A DNA stretch of 11,327 nt, taken from assembly GCA_002393865.1 (NCBI GenBank), contig DGUD01000066.1, forward strand, positions 1-11,327, written 5' to 3'. Below the pieces are notes generated by a model. The model was given only the letters and a program-made list of their open reading frames with translations, was not told the DNA's origin and ran no database searches. Numbering within the stretch: the first letter of the stretch is position 1; each line of letters begins with the position of its first letter. Of this stretch, positions 1 to 6,570 are shown piece after piece. The stretch comes from Treponema sp. UBA4319 (GTDB lineage Bacteria > Spirochaetota > Spirochaetia > Treponematales > Treponemataceae). Made by a program: the position numbers and the translations under genes.

Positions 1-1
1 G

Positions 2-169
2 GAGTGGCATCTGATTCCGGCGGGGACGGCATTCGCTCCCGGCGGGAGCCTGTTCGGCGCCGCCTGCGCCGCTGCATTGTTATGCGGCAGCCTGTGGGTC
101 CGGGCAGAGGATAGTGCCGCTGCCTGCGCCGCTACTTGCTGCTGGCCGCTTCGAGGGAAAGACCCATGA
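2..169 (+). CDS. possible 3' end of a rightward gene (partial, weak)
   Basis: One plus-strand frame is open from base 2 to a TGA at 167-169. It reads roughly EWHLIPAGTAFAPGG followed by a hydrophobic Ala/Leu/Cys-rich stretch (SLFGAACAAALLCGSLW) that could be a membrane segment. Third-codon positions look GC-rich in the first part. Against it: the frame would overlap the 3' end of the minus-strand transglycosylase gene by about 38 bases, other frames are also open in this GC-rich DNA, and no start is inside the window. I do not recognise the product. If it is not real, bases 1-131 hold no gene; they contain two small GC-rich hairpins (35-49 and about 68-92) without T-tracts. Confidence 0.2.
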   Translation, partial: EWHLIPAGTAFAPGGSLFGAACAAALLCGSLWVRAEDSAAACAATCCWPLRGKDP

Positions 170-2243
170 TTTCGCGGATGACGTCTTCGGCGGACATGTC
201 GTAGTACAGCATGCCGTACATGGCTGCCGCGGCGACGACCTTGCGCCCGTAGTCCCGAGTCTCGGTGAACGGCACGGTCTCCAGAAAGAGGTCGCTCGGA
301 AGCCCGGTCGTCCTGAATTCCTGGTTTGCGTTCTTTACCCATGAGCGGACGCGCGTGATGCCCCCGTTGTAGGCGAATACCGCGAGCAGCTGTGCGCCGT
401 CAAGCCGCCGGATAAGCTCGCCGAGGTAATAGGAGCCGAACATGATGTTCGTGCTGCTGTCCGTCAGCTCGTAGCTGTCCAGCTTGAACTTGGCGGCTAT
501 ATCTCCTGCCGTCAGTCCCATCAGCTGCGTCAGCCCTGTTGCCCCGGCCGAGCTGACGACCTGCGGGTCAAAGTAGCTTTCCGTGCGGATGAGCGCGTAG
601 AGCAGGTGCTCGCTCAGCCCGTACTTGTCGGTGTACTTCTGCACGTCGGCGCTGAAGTCCTGCGGAAAGGAGAGTCGCAGCAGCTGTTCGCTCAGCTCCT
701 TCTCGCTGGCGTTCAGCTTTTTTGATGCGATGCGCAGGCTCTGCGTGTAGTACTGCTCCGAGACATCCGCGCAGTCGCGGAGGAATGTCGCCGCCTTCTC
801 CGCGCTCTCCATGCTGATGAGCGCGCCGCTGCGCTGCCATTCGCCGTAGATGCGCTCCGGGAAGCCGAAGTCCGCGTATCCTGCAATCAGGCGGCTCGCC
901 TCCTCGTCCTCCACGAAGCTTTCGTCGCGCCTCAGGAGCGAGATGCTCTGCCGGAGATCCTCGTCGGGGATGCCGAGCCTTGTGGCGGCGAGCAGCTTGT
1001 AGTAGAGGTTCGTGCCGCTGGACAAGAATGCCTGTGAAAGCAGCGTCTCCGAGGCTTCCTTCGTTGTCATTCCGCCGGGCTTGAGGAAGCCCTCCTCCAC
1101 CAGCCGCCCCGCGACATAGCAGTATTTTGCGCATATCTCAGGGCTCGCGTAGCCGTCGATGAGCGTGCTTGTCCGGTAAAAGTCCTGCCACGCGTGCTGT
1201 GCGAGCAGCTTGACGGACAGCGTCTCCAGAAAATCGTCGAAGTAATCCGGCTCGTACCAGCGGTTGCGGTAGCGCTCCACCTGTAGGATGGCCTCCTGCG
1301 GGGATACCTTGAGCACGTTGTTCAGGTAGTACCAGAGCGCGTTGTCGTACTTCTCCGGCTCGTTTGTCTGCTCGGCCTGGGCAATCGCCTTGAGAAAGCA
1401 CGCCTGCGCCTCAGCGTTCTTGTTTTCCGCCCGTTCGTACGTGCGCGCGCTGTAGAAATACACAAAGAATTTTCCTTCTTCCGGCACGCGCTCCGCAAGG
1501 GAGGAAAAGAGCGCCGCGTTCTCCGCATAATTCTTTGAGCCGTACAGCATCGTCTTTCCCGCGTCGCTCAGGAACTGCACCGAAAAGGAGGGATTTCCCT
1601 CAAGGATTTTTATGAGCCGGGCAAAAGCCGCGCCGTAGTTCCGGGTAAAGACAAGCGCCCGGAATATGACGGCTTCGGGGCTGGTCTCCGCGTCGCAGTA
1701 CATGCGGTACTGCTCCACCTCAAAGGGGCGGCTCATGCACCAGCGGTAGTAGGTTTCGGCAAAGCGCGAGTCGTTTTTCTTGTACATGGCCTGGCAGCGG
1801 TAGTATGCCGTCGTGTTGCCGCAGCTCGCGATGTCGATTCCGTCGGTATACGCCAGGAGCCGGGCATATTCCCCGTTGTCAAAGAGCTCCTTGCACAGCA
1901 GCTCCAGCGAGTCCTCGTCGGCATAGCTCTTATACAGCGCCTCGTAGTTTTTGATGCGCTCCTCCACCGAGCCGGTCGCCGCCAGCTCTTCCTGCGCCCG
2001 ACGGGCAAAGAGGGGAGATGCGCTCTTTATGCATTCCTTAAAGTAGCGGCGGGCTGCATCCGTGTTGCCCTGCTGGAGCTCGCGGAGGCCGATAAAGTAG
2101 GGTGTGTCCTTGCCATAGCGGCTTTGCAGCGAATTTTCCGGCGCGCAGCCGGCCGCCAGCGCTGTCATGCCCCAGAGCAGCGGGACGAGGATGAGGCGGA
2201 ATCGAGGGGTGCTTCGTGGCGGAGTATGCGGTCTGGGTATCAA
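132..2243 (-). CDS. SLT-domain lytic transglycosylase lipoprotein with TPR-like superhelix
   Basis: A Slt70-type (family 1) lytic transglycosylase of about 703 residues, which cleaves the MurNAc-GlcNAc bond of peptidoglycan. The C-terminal catalytic domain carries all expected motifs: catalytic Glu555 in RTESYFDP, then SSAGATGLTQLM, AYNGG (624-628) and ETVPFTETRDYGRKV. Residues about 40-540 are alpha-helical with TPR-like character, as in the Slt70 ring. The frame is open back to an ATG at 2342, but that start would overlap the upstream gene by about 90 bases. I prefer TTG at 2243, which has GGAG 11 bases upstream and gives a basic n-region, a hydrophobic core and a lipobox (LAAGC, Cys33). 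It is therefore probably a lipoprotein anchored to a membrane and facing the periplasm. It follows the LysM gene by 8 bases, so the two are almost certainly cotranscribed and act on the same wall. The start choice is inference; the family call is firm. Confidence 0.93.
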   Translation of the reverse strand: MIPRPHTPPRSTPRFRLILVPLLWGMTALAAGCAPENSLQSRYGKDTPYFIGLRELQQGNTDAARRYFKECIKSASPLFARRAQEELAATGSVEERIKNYEALYKSYADEDSLELLCKELFDNGEYARLLAYTDGIDIASCGNTTAYYRCQAMYKKNDSRFAETYYRWCMSRPFEVEQYRMYCDAETSPEAVIFRALVFTRNYGAAFARLIKILEGNPSFSVQFLSDAGKTMLYGSKNYAENAALFSSLAERVPEEGKFFVYFYSARTYERAENKNAEAQACFLKAIAQAEQTNEPEKYDNALWYYLNNVLKVSPQEAILQVERYRNRWYEPDYFDDFLETLSVKLLAQHAWQDFYRTSTLIDGYASPEICAKYCYVAGRLVEEGFLKPGGMTTKEASETLLSQAFLSSGTNLYYKLLAATRLGIPDEDLRQSISLLRRDESFVEDEEASRLIAGYADFGFPERIYGEWQRSGALISMESAEKAATFLRDCADVSEQYYTQSLRIASKKLNASEKELSEQLLRLSFPQDFSADVQKYTDKYGLSEHLLYALIRTESYFDPQVVSSAGATGLTQLMGLTAGDIAAKFKLDSYELTDSSTNIMFGSYYLGELIRRLDGAQLLAVFAYNGGITRVRSWVKNANQEFRTTGLPSDLFLETVPFTETRDYGRKVVAAAAMYGMLYYDMSAEDVIREIMGLSLEAASSK

Positions 2244-2251
2244 GCGTTTGC

Positions 2252-4339
2252 TTACTCCGCAGGAATCAGTATGTATGAGCCGGCCTTGATGTAGTTCGGG
2301 TTCTTTATGCCGTTGTATGCGGCCAGCTCCTTGTAGCGCCACGGGTTCTTGTAGTATGCGTTCGAGATGTCCCAGAGCGTATCGCCCCAGTTGACCTTAT
2401 AGCGGATGTCAGGAATCTTCTGCTTTGGCTTTGCTGGCTGCTCAGGCACCATCGTTGACGGTACGGCCGCGATGACAATCTCGTTCTCCTTGGCGGAAGT
2501 GTCCTCGGCCTTTGCGGGCGGCTCAGGCTGCTTTTCCGTAACGGCAGGCTTTGCCGGGACTGCGGGCTCCGTTGCGGGCGGCTCGGACTGCGGGGGCTCC
2601 GTAGCCGGTTCTGTTCCTGCCGGTAGCTTTTTGCCTGCGGGGCGGGAAGGGGCTTCCGTCCGTGCGTCCGCGATAAGCTGCGGCTGCTGCCTGACTTTCC
2701 AGAAGAGAATGCCCAGCAGCGAAAGCAGACAGATGGCGGCACATGCGACGCAGATGATAACCGGCAGGCGGGTACGCTTCTTGACTTCCTCCGACTCCTC
2801 CTCGTAGCCGCTGGAGGATTTTCCTGCCATCGTCTCCTGGTCATAGAGATTGTCGAACATATTCTGCGGGGCAAAATCCATGCTGCCGTCCGCCGCGGAA
2901 TCTGCCGCCGCCGCCGCGGCAGAGCTGACGCCGAAGAGGCTGTCAAAGTCTGTGTCCGCGTCGGCGCTCTGCGTATTGAAGTCGTTGTCAAAGTCCGGCA
3001 CCTTGAATTCTTCTTCGGCGCTCGTCGCAGGGGACGCGCTGAAGTCGGGCAGGTCAAGGAAGAGGTCGTCCTGACTGCTCTTCTCGGCCGCCGTGGCAGC
3101 GTTGTCCGCCGCCAGCCCGGTGCCGTCGTCAAAGTCGGGAAGCTCAAAGACCGATGCGGTGAACGCGTCGCTGCTCTGGGCGCTGCTGTCAGCGTCGTCA
3201 AAGTCGGGCAGCGTGAACGCCGCCGTAATCGCGCTGTCCTCCACGTGTGCATTCCTGCTGCTTGAGCTGTCAGCCGCGTCGTCAAAGTCGGGGAGCACGG
3301 AAAGCTCCTCCGTGGCGGGGCTGCTGTCCGCCGCCGTGAGCGTGGCATCGTCATCAAAATCGGGGAGGGGAGAAAGCTCCTCCTCCGCAGCGGGGTTTGA
3401 GCTGTCAGCCGCTTCTGCGCTCTTTGCCGCCGCCTCGTCAAAGTCAGGCAGCTCAAAATTATCCGCCGTCACGATGTCGCTGCCGGTGCTTTCCTCGGCA
3501 GGGGCGTCGATATAGTCCTCAAGCTCAAAGCTGCCTTCCGCCGGAATCGTTTTGGGAGCAGCTTCCGCTGCATTCCCGCCATCAGGGGCAGCCTCACTGC
3601 TCTCAAGGGCGTCAAAGTCCGGCAGGACAAAGTCGTCGTCAGTTTTTTTCTCCTCCTGCGGCTCAGGAATCTCATCCGGCGGCGCAATGTCCTCCAGCTC
3701 GTCTGAAAGGTTGCGTTCCGGCTCACCGTCAAAGATAAAGTCTTCGCTGTTTGGAGAAGGGCCTATCACGCTGTTATCCTCCGTTTGTGTGCTTGCGTCC
3801 TCGTCGAGTTTCTTCACTTCGTCATCGGTGATTGTATATGGCTCAGGTGCGGTACCTGCTGAAATTGAATTTACGATATCCTCAAAGCTGGGCTGCGGCG
3901 TCTCTTCCGGCTGCGCTGCCTCCTCCGGCTCCGCAAAAATGTCGTCAAAGGGATTTTTGTCCGGGTCTGACGGCTGGTCGGGGCTTATGCTGAAATTTGC
4001 CGGGGTGCTGCGCTCTGCCGCCGTCCGCGAGATAAGGGACACTTTCTTGCCGGTCTCAGGGTCATGTATCTGCGCGCTCAGCTTGTTCTCCTCGTCCAGC
4101 TCTATGTCGAGGTTCAGGTCGGGCTCCCCGTTCCCGTGGGGATTGAGGTTCTCAATCTCAAGGGTGTCCACATATTCGGCATCTTCCATAGAGCCTGTAT
4201 GCGAGCGGTATACATCGACGTGCACGGTCGTCTGGTTATCTTTTACTGTTGTCAGCGACAGCTGGCGTTTTGCTGCCTTTCCGCTTTCCAGAATCGGATA
4301 GAACGAACCGTCTGCAAGCTTTATTCCAATTGAGTCCAT
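2252..4339 (-). CDS. bitopic membrane protein: Hsp70 substrate-binding-like domain, PDFD repeats, TM, LysM
   Basis: About 695 residues. Residues 1-105 resemble the beta-sandwich substrate-binding domain of DnaK: SIGIK matches DnaK SLGIE, TTVKDNQTTVHVDVY matches the STAEDNQSAVTIHVL segment, and the NLNP and ETGKK stretches match GINP and NSGKE. No ATPase domain is present. Residues 130-500 are very acidic, low in complexity and carry eight LPDFD-like repeats. KKRTR (520-524) precedes one membrane span (525-548), so the N-terminus should be cytoplasmic. A Pro/Glu/Lys-rich linker (551-640) leads to a C-terminal LysM domain (646-695; YKVNWGDTLWDISNAYY), expected to bind peptidoglycan in the periplasm. 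The ATG at 4339 is preceded by AGGGA at good spacing; the frame extends upstream to 4495 without an SD. It is first in an operon with the transglycosylase, which fits a role in wall remodelling. The exact function is unknown. Confidence 0.9.
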   Translation of the reverse strand: MDSIGIKLADGSFYPILESGKAAKRQLSLTTVKDNQTTVHVDVYRSHTGSMEDAEYVDTLEIENLNPHGNGEPDLNLDIELDEENKLSAQIHDPETGKKVSLISRTAAERSTPANFSISPDQPSDPDKNPFDDIFAEPEEAAQPEETPQPSFEDIVNSISAGTAPEPYTITDDEVKKLDEDASTQTEDNSVIGPSPNSEDFIFDGEPERNLSDELEDIAPPDEIPEPQEEKKTDDDFVLPDFDALESSEAAPDGGNAAEAAPKTIPAEGSFELEDYIDAPAEESTGSDIVTADNFELPDFDEAAAKSAEAADSSNPAAEEELSPLPDFDDDATLTAADSSPATEELSVLPDFDDAADSSSSRNAHVEDSAITAAFTLPDFDDADSSAQSSDAFTASVFELPDFDDGTGLAADNAATAAEKSSQDDLFLDLPDFSASPATSAEEEFKVPDFDNDFNTQSADADTDFDSLFGVSSAAAAAADSAADGSMDFAPQNMFDNLYDQETMAGKSSSGYEEESEEVKKRTRLPVIICVACAAICLLSLLGILFWKVRQQPQLIADARTEAPSRPAGKKLPAGTEPATEPPQSEPPATEPAVPAKPAVTEKQPEPPAKAEDTSAKENEIVIAAVPSTMVPEQPAKPKQKIPDIRYKVNWGDTLWDISNAYYKNPWRYKELAAYNGIKNPNYIKAGSYILIPAE
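2980..3630 (-). repeat. degenerate coding repeat, (L/V)PDFDD, eight copies
   Basis: Within the LysM-protein gene, eight copies of (L/V)PDF(D/S) occur at residues 239, 297, 325, 349, 377, 400, 430 and 447, spaced about 17-58 residues apart by Ser/Ala/Glu/Asp-rich linkers. On the plus strand the core reads approximately GTCAAAGTCSGG. Related FDxLF-type motifs (FDDIF, FDSLF, MFDNL) flank the block. The spacing is irregular, so this is a short-linear-motif array in disordered sequence rather than a folded tandem domain. Confidence 0.8.
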
Positions 4340-4498
4340 GAAAGTTCCCTGAGCGAACCGGCGGCACCGGGCCTGCGGTTTGCTCTGCCGCCGTCCTGAA
4401 GTCCGGAGTCTCAGGGCGCTGCGGCTATGCTTTATAGCGGCAGTTTCAAAGAGTCCTCGGCAACACCTTGCATGGGGCTTTTGAAACAGTACCAAATG

Positions 4499-4526
4499 CT
4501 GCCGGATGCGCTCCGGCAGGTTTTTT
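4499..4526 (+). terminator. strong intrinsic terminator, plus strand
   Basis: CTGCCGGA (4499-4506), a 5-base loop, TCCGGCAG (4512-4519), then G and six T. The stem is perfect over 8 bp and GC-rich. It works only for plus-strand transcripts, because the minus-strand reading is not followed by a T-tract. Both neighbouring genes are on the minus strand, so what it terminates is unclear. Confidence 0.75.
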
Positions 4527-4551
4527 CTCCACGTTTCCCTCTCTCCCGCTT

Positions 4552-4579
4552 AGTATATCGGAAAAAAAACCTTTCTTAA
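4552..4579 (-). promoter_or_regulatory. candidate promoter for the LysM/transglycosylase operon
   Basis: Minus-strand TATACT (4557-4552) has TTAAGA (4579-4574) 16 bases upstream, a 4/6 match to TTGACA. Transcription from here gives a leader of about 206 bases. A second weaker -10-like box, TATAAA, lies at 4436-4431 without a good -35. The choice is inference. Confidence 0.35.
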
Positions 4580-4590
4580 AGAGGGGTCTT
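4561..4590 (-). terminator. probable minus-strand terminator after the YD-repeat gene
   Basis: Read on the minus strand, an AAAGACC stretch and a CTTTAAGAAAG mini-hairpin run into GG and an eight-T tract (complement of the A-run at 4562-4569). The stem is weak and AT-rich with wobble or bulged pairs, but the T-tract is convincing. It lies about 85 bases downstream of the YD-repeat gene's stop and would separate that gene from the LysM operon. Confidence 0.45.
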
Positions 4591-4674
4591 TTCAATCTGA
4601 GGCACAAAGTTTGGACTCATCCGGGCAGTCCCAAAAGTCCACGGCAGCAGGAATCCGGGACTTTTGAACGCGGC

Positions 4675-5505
4675 TCATTCCTTTGTGTAGCTGTATGTCG
4701 TCATTGATTTAAGCTCGTTTACAGTTTCTCCGAACTTTTTGGTGACGGCATACTCCTTTATGGAAATCGGGTCCCCGTCTTCGTTGTTCTCGTGGAATTC
4801 GCGGGAGATGATTTCCCCCTCGGCGTTGTACGTCCTGATTTCCGCGAGCGCGCCGCCATCGTCGTAGCTGTAGGTAATCCGCTGGTTGCTGCTGCCGTCG
4901 CTGCTGGTGATGGTGATGACGTCAACCTTCCCGTCGTCAAGGTAGCTGTAGCTCTCTCTCTGCTCAAAAGAGCCGTCGCCGAAGTAGCCGTTTATCTCCT
5001 CCGGCTTGCCGTCGTTCCTGAGCACGGAAATCATGCGCGTCAGCAAGGCGCCCTGTCCGTCGTAGTGGGACTCGCTCACCTTGTTGCCGTCGTATTTATA
5101 GATGGTCTTGCCCGTCAGCTTGCCGCTGGCGTCGTATTCGGATTCAGCCTCCACCTTTCCGTTGCTGCCGTATTCGGTGACGGTCTGGTGCATGAGCGCA
5201 TCCTTTGCCCCCAGGTAATTCGTCGTGGTGCGGCGGGATTCCCCGTCATATTCGTAGATGATTTTGTCTATGACTTCGTCCCTGGGGCTGTAGCTGACGC
5301 TGCCGGTCTCCAGCCCGTCTTTATTGAAGCTGTGCACGAATTTGACCGACGGGGTGCGGTAATATTCTCCGAATTTGGAGATAATCGAATAGTTCGTTTT
5401 TGTGTAGGAGCTGACCGCTCCGTTTGGCCTGAAGTCCTCTGTGTCGAATGCTGACGCGCCGGCAGCAAGCAGCACTGCGGCTGCGGCGAGGATGATTCTT
5501 TTCAT
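4675..5505 (-). CDS. exported YD/RHS-like repeat protein of unknown function
   Basis: 276 residues. The ATG at 5505 has an excellent Shine-Dalgarno (GGAGGTGA, 7 bases upstream). The N-terminus is a clear Sec signal peptide (MKRIILAAAAVLLAAGASA, cleavage after residue 19) with no lipobox, so the product should be periplasmic or secreted. The mature part is almost entirely short beta-type repeats of about 20 residues with Tyr/Asp/Gly turns (YEYDGESR, SEYDASGKLTG, YKYDGNK, YSYDDGGAL, YNAEGEI). This pattern resembles YD/RHS or MORN-like repeats, but without the RHS core or a toxin tip. It has its own promoter-like sequence and is divergent from the redox operon. I do not recognise a specific family; a small beta-solenoid or a surface-exposed structural protein is possible. 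Nothing indicates an enzyme. Confidence 0.85.
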   Translation of the reverse strand: MKRIILAAAAVLLAAGASAFDTEDFRPNGAVSSYTKTNYSIISKFGEYYRTPSVKFVHSFNKDGLETGSVSYSPRDEVIDKIIYEYDGESRRTTTNYLGAKDALMHQTVTEYGSNGKVEAESEYDASGKLTGKTIYKYDGNKVSESHYDGQGALLTRMISVLRNDGKPEEINGYFGDGSFEQRESYSYLDDGKVDVITITSSDGSSNQRITYSYDDGGALAEIRTYNAEGEIISREFHENNEDGDPISIKEYAVTKKFGETVNELKSMTTYSYTKE

Positions 5506-5933
5506 GGTTGCATCACCTCCATATATATAAAGCAAGCAGCTTGCGAAATGTTTCAGAAAAATCCGCGGGGAGTCCCGTGCAATCTCCGTTTTCTTCTATT
5601 ATACACCCATTCCTTTATGGAAGAAAGCGTTTTCAGCCGTTTTATGGAGACCGCAAAGCAACGCTCCCTTTCCCCTTTGTAATACTATCGGCGTTTTCTC
5701 CGGCGCTGTGTATGGAATTTATAAGGGCGGGGCAGAAGGAACGCGCTTGTGAGGCAGACCGGGGCGCATGCGGCGAGCGGAGGAACTGTTTTTCCGGCGC
5801 AGGGCAAGGCTGGGGCTCGGCTCGGCGTGCTTTTTTGCCGCCCTGCATGCCGTTCCGGGAATCCTGCTGTAACTTCTTCACCGGATGTTTTTTTTATATG
5901 CGGAGGACGGAGAGAGCAAAAGGAGGAACTGCC
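5506..5933. other. 428-base divergent intergenic region and long tlpA leader
   Basis: It separates the minus-strand YD-repeat gene from the plus-strand redox operon. The plus-strand frame is open across it and in frame with the thioredoxin gene, but shows no start with an SD, no recognisable protein and no continuity with a signal peptide, so I treat it as non-coding. It holds the -10 box at 5598-5603, a potential stem GCAGGGC..GGC with GCC..GCCCTGC (5799-5810 with 5837-5846), a T6 tract inside that loop (5831-5836) and a T8 run (5888-5895) just before the SD. A structured leader is possible. Confidence 0.5.
5598..5603 (-). promoter_or_regulatory. -10 box for the YD-repeat gene
   Basis: A perfect minus-strand TATAAT lies 93 bases upstream of the YD-repeat gene's ATG; no good -35 is visible (TTTCTT at 17 bases). 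The sequence TATTATA is nearly symmetric, so it could also act towards the plus-strand tlpA-like gene. The resulting minus-strand leader contains a small GCAAG/CTTGC hairpin. Confidence 0.4.
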
Positions 5934-6443
5934 ATGAGAATGCTTCATAAAAAGATTGTGCTGCTTGCCGTAGTCTGCGCGATTGCGCTGTCAGGTGCCG
6001 CCGCAAGGGGGCTGCACATCGGGGATTATGCCCCGGATTTTGAGATTGAGCTGAGCGACGGCGGAAAAGTAAAGCTTTCTTCGTTCCGGGGGAAGGCCGT
6101 GATGCTGCATTTCTGGGCGACATGGTGCCCTCCGTGCCAGAAGGAGCTGCCGGAGATGGACGCGCTCGCCAAGCAGATTGCGCAGAAGGGGAGCAGCAGC
6201 AAGCTGGATTTCCTTGCTGTCTGTGTGTCCGATACGCAGAAATCTCTTGAAAAATACCTTAAAAAGAACGGATTCACCTTCCGGGGCGGACTTGATGAGG
6301 ACGGCAATATCGCCGAGGTTTACGGGGTAGAGGGAATCCCCGCGAGCATCCTGATTTCTCCGGACGGAAAAATAGAGAAGATGACGGTGGGCATGATGTC
6401 CCGCGCCGATCTGGACAGCTTTGTTGCGGGCTATGCGGACTAG
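5934..6443 (+). CDS. TlpA/ResA-like thiol-disulfide oxidoreductase, exported
   Basis: 169 residues. The ATG at 5934 is fixed by AGGAGG seven bases upstream. A cleavable signal peptide (KKIVLLAVVCAIALSG, cleavage near AAA/RG) is followed by a thioredoxin-like fold of the AhpC-TSA/Redoxin/TlpA group: GDYAPDFEIELSDG, then LHFWATWCPPCQKELPEM with the redox-active CPPC, and GIPASILISPDGK with the cis-Pro loop. Members reduce disulfides outside the cytoplasm, for example in cytochrome c maturation, metal-centre assembly or repair of oxidised proteins. They normally take electrons from CcdA/DsbD-type membrane partners. Here the next two genes overlap or abut it and encode a CxxC membrane peptide and a polyferredoxin, which are the likely electron donors (inference). 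The client protein is unknown. Confidence 0.93.
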   Translation: MRMLHKKIVLLAVVCAIALSGAAARGLHIGDYAPDFEIELSDGGKVKLSSFRGKAVMLHFWATWCPPCQKELPEMDALAKQIAQKGSSSKLDFLAVCVSDTQKSLEKYLKKNGFTFRGGLDEDGNIAEVYGVEGIPASILISPDGKIEKMTVGMMSRADLDSFVAGYAD

Positions 6444-6570
6444 GGCCGTGCGCGCGGCGCTGTTTGCCGCCGCCGCGCTGCTGCTTGCCGCGGGGCTTGC
6501 CGCCGGAGACTGCCGCCTTATGTTCCGCAAGGCAGTTTTTGTCTGTATGGAGTGCATGGGAATTGGCTGA
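6433..6570 (+). CDS. CD1871A-like small CxxC membrane protein (45 aa)
   Basis: A tiny gene of 45 codons. The ATG at 6433 overlaps the thioredoxin gene by 11 bases; a GTG at 6448 is an alternative. The product has a basic start (MRTRAVR), one Ala/Leu-rich membrane span (residues 8-25) and ends in FRKAVFVCMECMGIG. That ending matches my recollection of the CD1871A family of CxxC proteins (..KAINICLECIGIG), which usually sit beside a 4Fe-4S polyferredoxin gene, as here. The positive N-terminus predicts that the CxxC faces outwards. Its stop overlaps the TTG start of the next gene, indicating translational coupling. A role as thiol relay between the polyferredoxin and the TlpA-like protein is inference. 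The SD is weak, as expected for a coupled overlapping gene. Confidence 0.8.
   Translation: MRTRAVRAALFAAAALLLAAGLAAGDCRLMFRKAVFVCMECMGIG

Larger units (their letters stand above)
4340..4674. other. 335-base intergenic region rich in inverted repeats
   Basis: There is no convincing gene here. From left to right it contains an 8-bp inverted repeat (4359-4366 with 4386-4393) that would form a hairpin about 20 bases upstream of the LysM-protein start; an 8-bp repeat GTTTCAAA/TTTGAAAC (4443-4450 with 4480-4487); a plus-strand intrinsic terminator (4499-4526); a minus-strand T-rich hairpin (about 4561-4590); and a 9-bp repeat CAAAAGTCC/GGACTTTTG (4632-4640 with 4658-4666). It serves as the 5' leader of the LysM operon and the 3' region of the YD-repeat gene. 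The number of structures suggests a small RNA or a structured leader. Confidence 0.6.

Noticed and set aside
2990..3630. CRISPR-like spacing of the repeated plus-strand GTCAAAGTC motif
   Set aside because: The units are short, irregularly spaced and in frame as PDFD codons; it is a protein repeat.
2305..3738. Several long open frames on both strands inside the LysM-protein gene (Arg/Thr-rich or Ser/Ala-rich)
   Set aside because: They are shadows of the repetitive GC-rich acidic region; composition is dictated by the real frame and none has an SD, signal or known motif.
5508..5933. N-terminal extension of the TlpA-like protein by 142 residues
   Set aside because: The signal peptide and AGGAGG spacing fix the start at 5934; the extension has no recognisable sequence and would bury the signal peptide.
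6464..6562. ATG 6464 as start of the polyferredoxin
   Set aside because: The 33 extra residues are out-of-frame readings of the small CxxC gene and resemble no polyferredoxin N-terminus; TTG 6563 has an SD and gives the normal family start.
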